Assembly (NCBI RefSeq): GCF_002078875.1
Contig: NC_034411.1
Span: forward strand, 6,080,917 to 6,144,916
Reading direction: 5' to 3'
Origin: Numida meleagris
Lineage: Eukaryota > Chordata > Aves > Galliformes > Numididae
Length of the DNA stretch: 64,000 bases
The notes beneath the pieces were generated by a model, which saw only the letters and a list, made by a program, of their open reading frames with translations, did not search any database and was not told the DNA's origin. A program made the position numbers and the translations under genes. Position 1 is the first letter of the stretch; each line of letters opens with the position of its first letter. Positions 24,201-30,674 of this stretch are shown in pieces.

Positions 24201-26639
24201 CATACTGAAACTCCAAGCTTTTTTTTTTTTTTATTTAATACTTGGTCCTTACATTAATTAATTCATTAACATAGGATTACTCCCCAGAGAGCTGTGGGTG
24301 CCCCATCCCTGGAGGTGCCCAGAGCCAGATGGGATGGGGCCTAAGCAGCCTGAGCTGGTGGGGGGCAGCCAGCCCACAGCACAGCAGTGGAACTGGGCGG
24401 GCTTTGGGGTTCCTTCCAACCTCAACCACTGTGTGATTACACAGTAGGCTCAAGTGGCTGAACTTGACATCTCATCACAAACAGAAACACCAGAGGTCAA
24501 ACTCTGCGCCATCTTCCCAAGCAGAACCTTTCAGGTGCTTCGCAAGAGGTTTCAGGACTGCACTGCTCCCTCCGCCCTTTGCACCTGCAATGGAGCCAGA
24601 AGTGCATGTGAACAAGGCACCAGTGAGTGCAAACCTGTGGCTCTGGTTTGTGCTCCTGTAAACTTACACTTTTTGTCCATACCAACTCTTTGGAAGGATT
24701 TTTTTTTTTAAAGCAAAAGCATTTCTAAGGGAATTATCACTTACTGTGAGAAAGGGAGTCTTTAAAACCCAATGGAAATCTTACCAGCTTTCAAAAAATG
24801 AGATTGCTGTTCAGAATACAATTTCTAACAAATACATTTAAACAGGCAAAAAGCTACCCAAGTAGATAAAGACAAAAGCAGAACCTAAGGCAAACCATTA
24901 GCATCCCATATTCTGTAACCTTACAGCCAGAGCCATAACAAACACAAAAGTTACACATAGGAATAATTTTACCTATTAGCTGCATGCATTTATGCCACCT
25001 GCAAGCTTTATATCATCTTTAAATAGTTTTAAAAGCGTGTTTTGGAGGTATTAGCTCTCAGGAACAATTGTCTTGATTCTTCACAGCTGAAGAATGAACT
25101 AGTAACGTGCAATTGAAATTTGGTTGTATTTTACTTCCACAAAGCTTACAGACTTGGAACAGTCAGCTAAAACTACACTCAAAAACACTCCCAGTGATTC
25201 TACCGCAGGTTCATTCAAAAACAGTAACACTTGACTGTATTTGGATATGGACAAAAAGCTACAAAAAGCAAAATGCCACCTCACTGCAACTACTTACGCA
25301 TTTTATCCTCATAGAGCCTTTGATCCAAGTTTTTACACAATCCTTGGGTGTACAGGCTTTAAATAGCTACCAGTACACACTACGGGACGTCAGCATCACT
25401 AACAGCACGAAAAATACTCTTGACCGGGGGAAAAAAAAAAGTCTGCTTCAAAATAAAATGAGAAATAACAGAACAGCAGCACTCTGCTTTTAGGACAACT
25501 TGGAGTCACTCTTGCACTGCTGCAAGAACACCTTCAAGAAGATAATGATCAGTGTTTGCAGGAACACTGCCACAAACTGCAAATCCCTCACCGCTCCTAC
25601 GCCATTCAGCACAGCACAGGAACAGTCATTACAGACTCTACTGCTGCTACATGTAAAGACACTGTTGAGCCTGCTAGCTCATTGACTGATAGCCCTGCAA
25701 TGTGTTTAGGTAACAGAGAGTTGTGAGTCTGGACCAAGTAAATAAGGATGTTCTGCTGAATCTTCGTACCAACAAAATAAGGAGGTTCTGCTTCAAATCA
25801 GTTACTGAATATGCAACATTGAACATATAATTGCCAGGAAAGCCTCTACATACGTAACACAAGTGATGCATATAAGCCGGAGAGCTTTTGTGCAAGGCAT
25901 GCATGATAGGAGGAGCTCAATCCCCATGCATCCAGCACTGATAATGAATACCTGCTTTCTAACACTCCAATTGGAGTCTTAGAGAGTTTCATGATTGACT
26001 GATTTATGGTATCACTGCCATCACACTGGTATTACAGAGTTCCAAAGGAAACGTGACGTGCTGCAATAAGAAATGTACTTCTCTGAGACCACACAGACAG
26101 GGAGCTGCCTCAAGGCCTAGTATTAAGTCTCAATAATACACAGTGTGGAGATACTGCTCCTGTGCCCTGGCAGAAACAAGGCTGCACGTGCAGCAACAAG
26201 AGCACTGGCAGAAGTTCACCACATTCACATTCCAGGGAGTGACGAAAGAGTAAATCAGTTTTGTGCTTCCGTTTGCAGAAGGCTACGGACAGAAACAGAT
26301 GCAAGAAGGGTTGAAAATAACACGAAAAGTCTTGGCGGAGCCCTCTGTAAACTATCAGCCAGGACGCCACAGGCATGACACTGACTGCGGAAGAAAGGCT
26401 GCACCCTTTCCACCCCAATGAACCCTTTTCCACCTCACTAAGAGCCACGTTAAATCAACAAGGGAAGGCTCAACGCGCTGGGTGCAGACGGCTCGGCTCC
26501 GCGCAGAGCTCCCCTCACCGGACAGCCGCGCCCCGCCCGCACTTACTCCCAGCAAAGGGCCGCGTCCCAGCAGCGTCTCCCCGGGCGGCAGCGCCACGGG
26601 GCAGCCCCCGTCGCAGGGCGCCAGCCGCACACCCGCCAT
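3012..26639 (-). CDS. APLF: Aprataxin and PNK-like factor (DNA-break repair scaffold and histone chaperone), 11 coding exons
   Basis: Joining 11 exons on the minus strand (26639-26547, 24172-24101, 22896-22733, 21393-21243, 19931-19805, 17488-17316, 15112-14727, 10987-10862, 7837-7791, 6364-6326, 3217-3012) gives 1584 bases, or 527 residues plus stop. All junctions are GT-AG with matching phases. The human protein is about 511 residues as I recall. Visible parts in order: FHA domain (about 1-105) with G25-R26-G27 and S38-R-K-H41; Ku-binding motif [10 protein letters not shown] (177-186); low-complexity middle; two PBZ zinc fingers (381-401 and 423-442) with the C-x-Y-G-x-x-C-Y-R-x-N-P-x-H pattern; acidic C-terminal tail (465-510). 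In the known family the FHA binds phosphorylated XRCC1/XRCC4, the KBM binds Ku, the PBZ fingers bind poly(ADP-ribose) and the tail binds core histones, to support non-homologous end joining in the nucleus. It shares a promoter region with FBXO48. Oddities: Asp59 where FHA domains usually have Asn, and Cys491 where human has a histone-anchoring Tyr. Confidence 0.95.
3218..6325 (-). other. APLF intron 10
   Basis: Intron of about 3.1 kb between the linker exon and the acidic tail exon. It contains one CR1 fragment (5253-5820). A 123-codon open stretch on the plus strand at 4698-5069 has no recognised similarity. A short A tract lies near 4072-4084. Nothing else was seen. Confidence 0.6.
5253..5820 (-). 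mobile_element. CR1 LINE 3' fragment
   Basis: The plus strand begins with the reverse complement of the CR1 3' tail (agaatcatagaatcacc, then ggttggaaaagacctctaag). Further in, the minus strand encodes the end of the CR1 reverse transcriptase ORF (…[21 protein letters not shown]…, about 5645-5824). It is truncated at its 5' end and lacks an intact ORF2. It lies in the same orientation as APLF. Confidence 0.9.
6326..6364 (-). CDS. APLF: APLF coding exon 10 (39-nt basic linker)
   Basis: Acceptor ctttag precedes 6364 and donor GTATG follows 6326. The exon finishes Val447, encodes residues 448-459 ([12 protein letters not shown]) and starts Gly460. It keeps the frame between zinc finger 2 and the acidic tail. 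The reading is supported by phase on both sides (1 base in from exon 9, 1 base out to exon 11). The peptide is strongly basic. I do not recall this segment in the human protein. Confidence 0.8.
6365..7790 (-). other. APLF intron 9
   Basis: Intron of 1.4 kb holding one CR1 insertion (7315-7755) that ends only about 35 bases from the exon 9 donor. The rest is AT-rich with no feature seen. Confidence 0.6.
7315..7755 (+). mobile_element. CR1 LINE 3' fragment
   Basis: Plus-strand CR1. An open frame (7304-7666) encodes the conserved end of ORF2 (…[18 protein letters not shown]…, then [21 protein letters not shown]), followed by the 3' untranslated part and the tail ctgtgattctatgat. It is antisense to APLF. 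Confidence 0.9.
7791..7837 (-). CDS. APLF: APLF coding exon 9 (second half of PBZ finger 2)
   Basis: Acceptor ttttcag precedes 7837 and donor GTAAGC follows 7791. It completes Arg431 and encodes [15 protein letters not shown] (432-446), the R-x-N-P-x-H part of the second PBZ finger, leaving one base for Val447. Confidence 0.9.
7838..10861 (-). other. APLF intron 8
   Basis: Intron of 3.0 kb splitting the second zinc finger. It contains a diverged CR1 tail (10070-10285). No other gene-like signal was seen. Confidence 0.6.
10070..10285 (+). mobile_element. Diverged CR1 LINE 3' fragment
   Basis: Encodes a decayed CR1 ORF2 end ([18 protein letters not shown], then [11 protein letters not shown]) followed by a poorly preserved 3' end (catcccttccaattgaactatgc). 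It is older than the copies at 17.8 and 34.6 kb, judging by its divergence. Confidence 0.8.
10862..10987 (-). CDS. APLF: APLF coding exon 8 (end of PBZ finger 1, start of finger 2)
   Basis: Acceptor ttctgcag precedes 10987 and donor GTAAG follows 10862. It completes Arg389, continues [12 protein letters not shown] (390-401) of PBZ finger 1, an acidic spacer ([18 protein letters not shown]), then CPYGTACY (423-430) of finger 2, ending with two bases of Arg431. Confidence 0.93.
10988..14726 (-). other. APLF intron 7
   Basis: Intron of 3.7 kb splitting the first zinc finger. A T tract of 21 bases lies at 12921-12941. No CR1 copy and no recognised gene. Confidence 0.6.
12914..12941. repeat. Poly-T tract
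   Basis: Six T, one G, then 21 T in a row inside APLF intron 7. It could be the A tail of an old minus-strand insertion, but no element is recognised beside it. Confidence 0.8.
14727..15112 (-). CDS. APLF: APLF coding exon 7 (linker and first half of PBZ finger 1)
   Basis: The largest APLF exon (386 bases). Acceptor gttccacag precedes 15112 and donor GTAAAGC follows 14727. It encodes residues 261-388, a low-complexity Ser/Thr/Lys-rich linker, ending in [14 protein letters not shown], the first half of PBZ finger 1. An overlapping 117-codon frame on the same strand (14770-15123) is a shadow. Confidence 0.93.
16153..16164 (-). promoter_or_regulatory. CTCF-like motif
   Basis: On the minus strand CCGCCAGGTGGC matches 11 of 12 positions of the CTCF core CCASYAGRKGGC. 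The surrounding bases (ccgccacctggcgg) also form a palindrome around a 2-base centre. Binding is not shown by sequence alone. Confidence 0.4.
16249..16339. repeat. AT-rich inverted-repeat cluster
   Basis: AGTTTTGATATCA (16249-16261) and TGATATCAAAAAACT (16308-16322) form an imperfect inverted repeat around several GATATC/ATATCAA units. Directly after it, AAAACTCTG (16317-16325) and CAGAGTTTT (16331-16339) form a perfect 9-base stem with a 5-base loop. It could be a degraded small DNA transposon or simply AT-rich cruciform-prone DNA. Confidence 0.6.
17316..17488 (-). CDS. APLF: APLF coding exon 6 (charged linker)
   Basis: Acceptor ctttcaag precedes 17488 and donor GTAACA follows 17316. It completes Ser203 and encodes 204-260, rich in Lys, Arg, Glu and Ser and ending in an acidic patch and SSSSSQ. 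No domain was recognised. It belongs to the disordered middle of APLF. Confidence 0.9.
17489..19804 (-). other. APLF intron 5
   Basis: Intron of 2.3 kb, about half of it a young CR1 copy (17808-18955) in the same orientation as the gene. The rest is AT-rich with no feature seen. Confidence 0.6.
17808..18955 (-). mobile_element. Young CR1 LINE fragment, about 1.1 kb
   Basis: The plus strand starts with the reversed CR1 tail (atcacagaatcatagaatgg, then ttggaaggg). On the minus strand, frames at 18842-18528, 18515-18081 and 18334-17897 carry pieces of the CR1 ORF2 reverse transcriptase ([48 protein letters not shown]). The frames break into each other, so ORF2 is not intact, and the 5' end is missing. 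It is nearly identical to the copy at 34612-35460. Confidence 0.92.
19805..19931 (-). CDS. APLF: APLF coding exon 5 (Ku-binding motif)
   Basis: Acceptor gttccag precedes 19931 and a perfect GTAAGT donor follows 19805. It encodes 161-202, including [10 protein letters not shown] (177-186), the counterpart of the human Ku-binding motif RKRILPTWML. This motif recruits APLF to Ku70/Ku80 at DNA ends. Confidence 0.94.
19932..21242 (-). other. APLF intron 4
   Basis: Intron of 1.3 kb. AT-rich, with an A tract at about 20645-20657. No repeat family or gene was recognised. Confidence 0.6.
21243..21393 (-). CDS. APLF: APLF coding exon 4
   Basis: Acceptor gtttcctcag precedes 21393 and donor GTGAGT follows 21243. 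It completes Arg110 and encodes 111-160, a Ser/Pro-rich linker just after the FHA domain. Human APLF is phosphorylated by ATM in this region (Ser116). The exact equivalent is not evident here. Confidence 0.9.
21512..21625 (-). mobile_element. Short CR1 LINE 3' tail
   Basis: The plus strand reads aatcatagaattaactaggt, then ttggaaaagacctacaaggt and cacccagtccaacc. This is the reversed CR1 3' end, related to the copy at 5253. Confidence 0.85.
22378..22445 (+). mobile_element. Short CR1 LINE 3' tail
   Basis: The sequence tgatgatccttgaggtccct, then tacaacccaagccattgcatgattctatga, is the 3' end of a CR1 copy in plus orientation. It is only about 70 bases long. Confidence 0.85.
22733..22896 (-). 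CDS. APLF: APLF coding exon 3 (second half of FHA domain)
   Basis: Acceptor tctcacag precedes 22896 and donor GTATCA follows 22733. It encodes 56-109 and two bases of Arg110. The block [19 protein letters not shown] matches the last strands of the APLF FHA fold. Asp59 (22887-22885) occupies the place where the human sequence has Asn in HTNPCFY. Confidence 0.93.
22897..24100 (-). other. APLF intron 2
   Basis: Intron of 1.2 kb. A-rich tracts at about 23168-23180 and 23729-23740. Nothing else was recognised. Confidence 0.6.
24101..24172 (-). CDS. APLF: APLF coding exon 2 (FHA phosphopeptide site)
   Basis: Acceptor cttttcag precedes 24172 and donor GTAACT follows 24101. It encodes 32-55 ([18 protein letters not shown]…IKP) with the conserved S-R-x-H of FHA domains. 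Exactly 24 codons, phase 0 on both sides. Confidence 0.95.
24173..26546 (-). other. APLF intron 1
   Basis: Intron of 2.4 kb with one CR1 tail (24275-24440). The part near 26500 belongs to the CpG island. Confidence 0.6.
24275..24440 (+). mobile_element. CR1-type LINE 3' fragment
   Basis: The sequence agctgtgggtgccccatccc, tggaggtgccc…, ending ttccttccaacctcaaccac and tgtgtgattac, resembles the CR1 ORF2 end and tail with a G-rich 3' part. It is probably a different subfamily from the 17.8-kb copy. Confidence 0.8.
26547..26639 (-). CDS. APLF: APLF coding exon 1 (start)
   Basis: ATG at 26639-26637, donor GTAAGT after 26547. It encodes 1-31, [12 protein letters not shown]…[11 protein letters not shown], with the FHA G-R-G that starts the phosphothreonine site. 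The start is chosen because the peptide aligns from its first residue with the family N-terminus. Confidence 0.95.
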
Positions 26640-26756
26640 GCCCAGCTCCGCTCCCTCACGGCCCCGCCCCCGGCCCCGCCCCGGCCGCCAAACAAGCGGG
26701 CGCAGCCACTGTTGGTGCTTAAATCCCCCCCGGCTCCGCCCAGCGCGGCCACACGC

Positions 26757-26772
26757 GCCCGGAAATTGTAGT
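26757..26772 (-). promoter_or_regulatory. ZNF143/STAF-type motif
   Basis: The minus strand reads ACTACAATTTCCGGGC. It combines the ACTACA(A)TT of ZNF143 sites with a TTCCGG ETS core, about 120 bases upstream of the APLF ATG and facing APLF. Confidence 0.6.
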
Positions 26773-26823
26773 CCGCCGCCGCCGCCACAGAGCTTCGCGG
26801 CAGTCTCACGTGCAGCCAGGAGA

Positions 26824-26843
26824 ACTACGATTCCCGGCATGCC
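26824..26843 (+). promoter_or_regulatory. ZNF143/STAF-type motif
   Basis: ACTACGATTCCCGGCATGCC closely matches the extended ZNF143 consensus (ACTACAATTCCCAGCATGC). It lies about 80 bases upstream of the first ATG of the putative FBXO48 5' exon and faces FBXO48. Confidence 0.7.
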
Positions 26844-26859
26844 TTGCGGCTAGGGCCGC

Positions 26860-26869
26860 GCGCACGCGC
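26860..26869. promoter_or_regulatory. NRF1-type site
   Basis: GCGCACGCGC matches the NRF1 palindrome GCGCAYGCGC, common in CpG-island promoters. Confidence 0.5.
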
Positions 26870-26925
26870 GCTGCGCCGCCGAGGTGGCCCGGCCCGGCCC
26901 GGCGTGTCAACAAGGCGCGGCGCTG

Positions 26926-26973
26926 ATGGCGAAGGCGCTTCAAAACAAGCTGCAGCCCGCGGCGCGCGGACAG
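26926..26973 (+). other. FBXO48: Putative FBXO48 5' exon (3' part) with upstream ORF
   Basis: A donor CAG|GTATGG follows 26973, and an acceptor ctcgctcag precedes 27318. An ATG at 26926 opens 16 codons in this exon. After splicing it reads two more codons and stops at TGA (27324-27326), 25 bases before the FBXO48 ATG. The exon is therefore most likely 5' untranslated with a short upstream ORF of 18 codons. The true 5' end is unknown. Confidence 0.5.
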
Positions 26974-27317
26974 GTATGGGGCGCGCGGCGCCAACGGTCT
27001 GGCTGCGGCCGTTAGCGGCTTGGCGGGCATGGGCGGTCCAGTCAGCACCGCACCGCACCTGTGCTCGGCTGGGGGCCGGCTAACGGCGGCCGCGGGCTGA
27101 AAGGCTGCGGAACGCGAACGGCGTGCCGTTAAAACTCCCCCGTAGCGTGACAGAATGCTGAAAGAACTTAAAGCCGGAGAGCGAGCGCCTCGCGTGAACG
27201 AGACAGGCTGTGAGGGACGGCTGATGGCATTGCTATGTCATCGGGACAGCGTCGATAATTCCACCCAGGCAGCAGTAACGTGGGATGCTCATTAATTGTT
27301 GCGCTTTCCTCGCTCAG
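26974..27317 (+). other. Putative FBXO48 5' intron
   Basis: A 344-base GT-AG interval between the 5' exon and the first coding exon, with the tail of the CpG island in its first half. No other feature was seen. Confidence 0.45.
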
Positions 27318-27351
27318 GCACGCTGATTTGATTTAGCGAGAGCTCCAAATT

Positions 27352-27657
27352 ATGCAGGAGACACCCAAGAGAAACAAGCAGTCGCTGCCTTCTCCTGGCG
27401 AACCGACGCTTCTTCCCCCTGACAAGAAGAAGAGAGGAGCTCTGGCTGACTTTGTGGCGCTCCTGCCTCCCGAAGTCAGCGTGCAGATTTTCAGGGCCCT
27501 CGATATCCGCAGCCTGTGCAGCGCCGCGATGACGTGTAAGCGCTGGCAGCTCGCCATTGATGGCAACGACTGGCTGTGGAAAAGCCACTGCTTAACGGTG
27601 AGAGCCGTCTGTCAGCGGGAGATCGATGGAGACCGGGGAAGCGGATACTCGTGGAAG
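27352..27657 (+). CDS. FBXO48: FBXO48 coding exon 1 (F-box)
   Basis: ATG at 27352; donor AAG|GTAAAC after 27657. It encodes residues 1-102 and ends in GSGYSWK. The open frame runs only three codons past the donor before a stop, which fits an exon end. Confidence 0.95.
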
Positions 27658-29956
27658 GTAAACTGAATGTGAGTGACAGTGGTGGCAGCTTTGGAGCTTC
27701 TGGGGTTCACGATGGAAATACACGAAGAAATTATATAAGTCAGTATTTATCATCTGTCCAAGGTTAATGCCAGGTGCTTGGAGAACCGCTGTAATGCCAG
27801 CGTGGCTCAGCAGCAAAACCAAACCAGGAATCCAGTTAAATACACACAAACACATTTCCTATTTGCCTATAGAACCGTCTATATCATTTTCCTATTTCCA
27901 ATATCCTCCTTCCTACTGAGAACCTCCTCTGGCCTGCTCTATGCATTCTGCTTAGTCCCAAGGCCACCAAAGCAGAGTGGCTGGAAAGCTGCATGGAGAT
28001 AAAGGCTCTGGGGCTGTTAGCTGACAGCTGGCTCAGCATGAGCCAGCAGTGTGCCCAGGTGGTCAAGGAGACCAGCAGCACCCAGCTTGTGTCAGTGGGA
28101 GTGCAGGCAGCAGGAGGTGACTGCCCCTCCACGCTGGCACTGGTGAGGCTGCACCTTGGGTGCTGTGCTCAGCGTTGGGCCCATTGCAGGAAAGACATTG
28201 AGGCCCTGGAGCATGTCCAGAGAAGGGCAGCAGAGCTGTGAGGGGTCAGCACAAGTGTGATGGGGAGCAGCTGAGGGAACCGGGAGTGCTCAGTGGGGAG
28301 GAGGCTCAGGGGAGATGTTGTCACTCTCTGCAATGATCTGAAAGGAGGTTGTAGTGAGGTGGTGGGTCAGCCTCTTTTCCCAGGTAACGAGGGAATGGCC
28401 TTAAGTTGCACCAGAGGAGGTTCAGGTTGAGTATTAGGAAACATTTCTTCTCAGAAGGAGCAGTGAGGCACTGGCACAGACTGCCCAGGAAGGTGTTAGA
28501 GACACTGTCCCTGGAGGTTTTCAAGAAAAGAATAGGTGTCACACTGAGTGACGTGGTCTAGAGCAATCACAGGCATGGCTTGATGGTTGGACTACATGAT
28601 TTTATTGGTCTTTCCAACCTTAATGATTCTATGAAAGCTACCCATCCCAGACATGACCCAGCTGGTATGCACAGCCTCAACGCTGGGATCCATTTGAATG
28701 GCCCTAACATGGGAGAAGGCCCAAATCCTAATGTACTGGGGGAGGGTTGGGGGCTGGGGAGAAAATAGCACAACCTGTCTGTCAGCGTATGAGGCCTCGT
28801 TATGCTTCATTGGAATGATGCTGCCTGTGAAGAACAGTTTCCTGAAAATTAATTCCAGACAGCTTTATTTCAATACATTTTGAGCAACGCGCATCCAGGA
28901 GGAAGAACATGGGGTAAACAGAAGGAAAGAAGGAGCTCGCAGGAGCTTGCAGAAGCTGTTTCAGAACAACCCACACACACATAGACACACTGCTGGTTCT
29001 GGCTGCTCTGAAGAGAGAGGAACTGGACGTGCTGAACACTGTTGAGTCCAGCCTCCAAACAGAAGTAGATCAGGAAAGGAATGGTTTTGCAGTTACTGCT
29101 CTGACCTAGCTAGAGGGTGATCCCCACCCTATTTTAGCTGGTGCATTTGTGAGCAGTGGAGGTGTGAAAAGAGAGGAAACAAAACCCAAAAAATAATAAT
29201 AAAAAGAATTCTGGACTCGCACTCCCTGCCATGAGCAAGAAGGGGTTGACTTCCAAACGTACCTGTCTTTCACCTCTTGCACAACAGTTTACAAGGCTCT
29301 CCACACTGGATCTCTATTTTATTTCTATTTTAGAGGGGGAACAAGCAATAAATAGACAAAGCAAGCATTCACGTGCTAAAAGGTGAATAGAAGAATACAA
29401 CCAGCCTGCATTAAGAGCCCAAGAAAGACTTAAAGGTCATAAAACACCTGAACAGGAAGAGAAAGTGAAAGGTTTTTTTTTTGTTTTGTTTTGTTTTTTT
29501 AAAAGAGTAAGGAGGAAGATGACTTCTTGTTTAGGGTTTTCATTTCCCCATCATTTTCACCCTCTAAGAACTAAGGTTGAGGATCGTTTCTTGCCTCAGA
29601 ACAGAAAAGATGGAAGTAGCCCCATGTCTGCTTGTTGGCAGCAGTACACCATGTCGGGCTTAGCATCCAGGTATCAAAGACACATTCCAAATCCTTTTTC
29701 TGGCACTACGCTTCCAATGCAAAAAACTTAATCATACTGAATGCAGCTTAATTCAGTTTACTTCCAAGATTTTAGCTGTCTGTTTTTCCATCAGATCACG
29801 TTACTAAGAAACTACTGGAAAAGCAAAGTAAAACAAGAATGGCTCAGTGGGAAGTACAGTAACATTCACTCACAGAACAACTTGCCAGAGAAGAGCATGT
29901 ATCCGATGGATGCCGACACATGGGGAGAAATCCTGGAAGCAGAACTAGAGAGATGA
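27352..29956 (+). CDS. FBXO48: F-box only protein 48, two coding exons
   Basis: Exons 27352-27657 and 29795-29956 join in phase 0 to 155 residues plus stop, the same length as I recall for human FBXO48. The first exon has a Lys/Pro-rich N-terminus and an F-box at about 34-80 ([20 protein letters not shown], then CKRWQLA and LWKSHC). The second exon carries the very conserved end ([19 protein letters not shown], then [19 protein letters not shown]). F-box proteins link substrates to SKP1-CUL1 ubiquitin ligases. FBXO48 has been reported to target active AMPK, but nothing in the sequence tests that. It is head to head with APLF and shares its CpG island. The ATG is preceded by a spliced upstream ORF. 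Confidence 0.95.
27658..29794 (+). other. FBXO48 coding intron
   Basis: 2.1-kb GT-AG intron containing a CR1 fragment (27975-28636) and a T/G-rich tract (29472-29500, repeats of TTTTG). Confidence 0.7.
27975..28636 (+). mobile_element. CR1 LINE 3' fragment
   Basis: Contains decayed CR1 ORF2 (…[16 protein letters not shown] at about 28190-28241), later attaggaaacatttcttctc, and ends ggttggactacatgatttta, then ccttaatgattctatga. Frames are broken. It is a different, older-looking subfamily from the 34.6-kb copy. Confidence 0.88.
29795..29956 (+). CDS. FBXO48: FBXO48 coding exon 2 and stop
   Basis: Acceptor tttttccatcag precedes 29795. It encodes residues 103-155 ([12 protein letters not shown]…EAELER) and TGA at 29954-29956. 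This C-terminal block is the most conserved part of the family. Confidence 0.95.
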   Translation: MTLLRNYWKSKVKQEWLSGKYSNIHSQNNLPEKSMYPMDADTWGEILEAELER

Positions 29957-30379
29957 GAAACCACTGCTGCTTCTTGCAGCTCAAGAACCTTACATCAACA
30001 ACACACGGACTGCCAGCCTGTAAATATTTTGCTGTTTAAATTAGTCGTATTTGCAAACATACAAGGAAAGCTTCTCAGAAAAAAAAAATGCATAAATAAC
30101 TTTTTACTTGCACTTTATCATACTGAATGATACAAAAAGTGAAATTTTGAAGAGGACTATGTATTCAATAGTAATTTTATATTGGTAAATTTAATATTCT
30201 GCTGTATTATAAAAAGATGTTGATTGTACTTTTAATTTGCTCCTTTTTTTTTTTTTAAAGACTTGTAAAAAAAAAAAAGTGTTTGATTCAATGCGTTTTG
30301 CATCAGCAGCATAATGTGGGAGTTCACAAAGGAAGACTGGAAAGACAAATCCAGACATTGGAAAGAAGAGGACTAGACA

Positions 30380-30391
30380 GCCACCTAGTGG
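30380..30391 (-). promoter_or_regulatory. CTCF-like motif
   Basis: The minus strand reads CCACTAGGTGGC, a full match to the CTCF core CCASYAGRKGGC. It lies about 430 bases past the FBXO48 stop. Confidence 0.45.
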
Positions 30392-30668
30392 CTCAACATC
30401 CCAAGCATCTGTCTCAGGGACAGAGCCTGCACACCTGGAGGTGTTAGTGCTTAGCAGCACTGCATTTCTACTGCCCAGCTCTGGGACTTGTGAATGAGGA
30501 CTCACAGATCATGGCAACCAGCAGGGCTGAAGCAGCTGCTTTCCTAACAGCCTCTCTCTCTGTGATCAGCTACACATGTGTCATTTATATAGAAGGCAGT
30601 GAAATAGAGAGTAGAACAAGTTCCATTTATTACTTTAAACAAAGTAACTCAGATACTTGGACTACAAA

Positions 30669-30674
30669 AATAAA
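30669..30674 (+). terminator. FBXO48: Candidate polyadenylation signal of FBXO48
   Basis: The first AATAAA I find on the plus strand after the FBXO48 stop, about 710 bases downstream. Variant signals nearer the stop cannot be excluded. Confidence 0.3.

Larger units (their letters stand above)
26460..27130. promoter_or_regulatory. CpG island, bidirectional APLF/FBXO48 promoter
   Basis: The only long GC- and CpG-rich stretch in the window. It covers APLF exon 1 and the putative FBXO48 5' exon. It contains two ZNF143-type motifs, a CACGTG E-box (26807-26812) and an NRF1-type GCGCACGCGC (26860-26869), and no TATA box between the two starts. Long open frames here on both strands come from low stop-codon density and are not genes. 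Confidence 0.85.

Noticed and set aside
26355..27083. Several overlapping open frames of 77-161 codons on both strands in the CpG island
   Set aside because: They come from few stop codons in GC-rich DNA. Only the first 93 bases of APLF and the FBXO48 5' exon are supported here.
27352..27666. FBXO48 as a single-exon 104-aa protein
   Set aside because: A donor at 27658 and the highly conserved second exon at 29795 give the full 155-aa family length.
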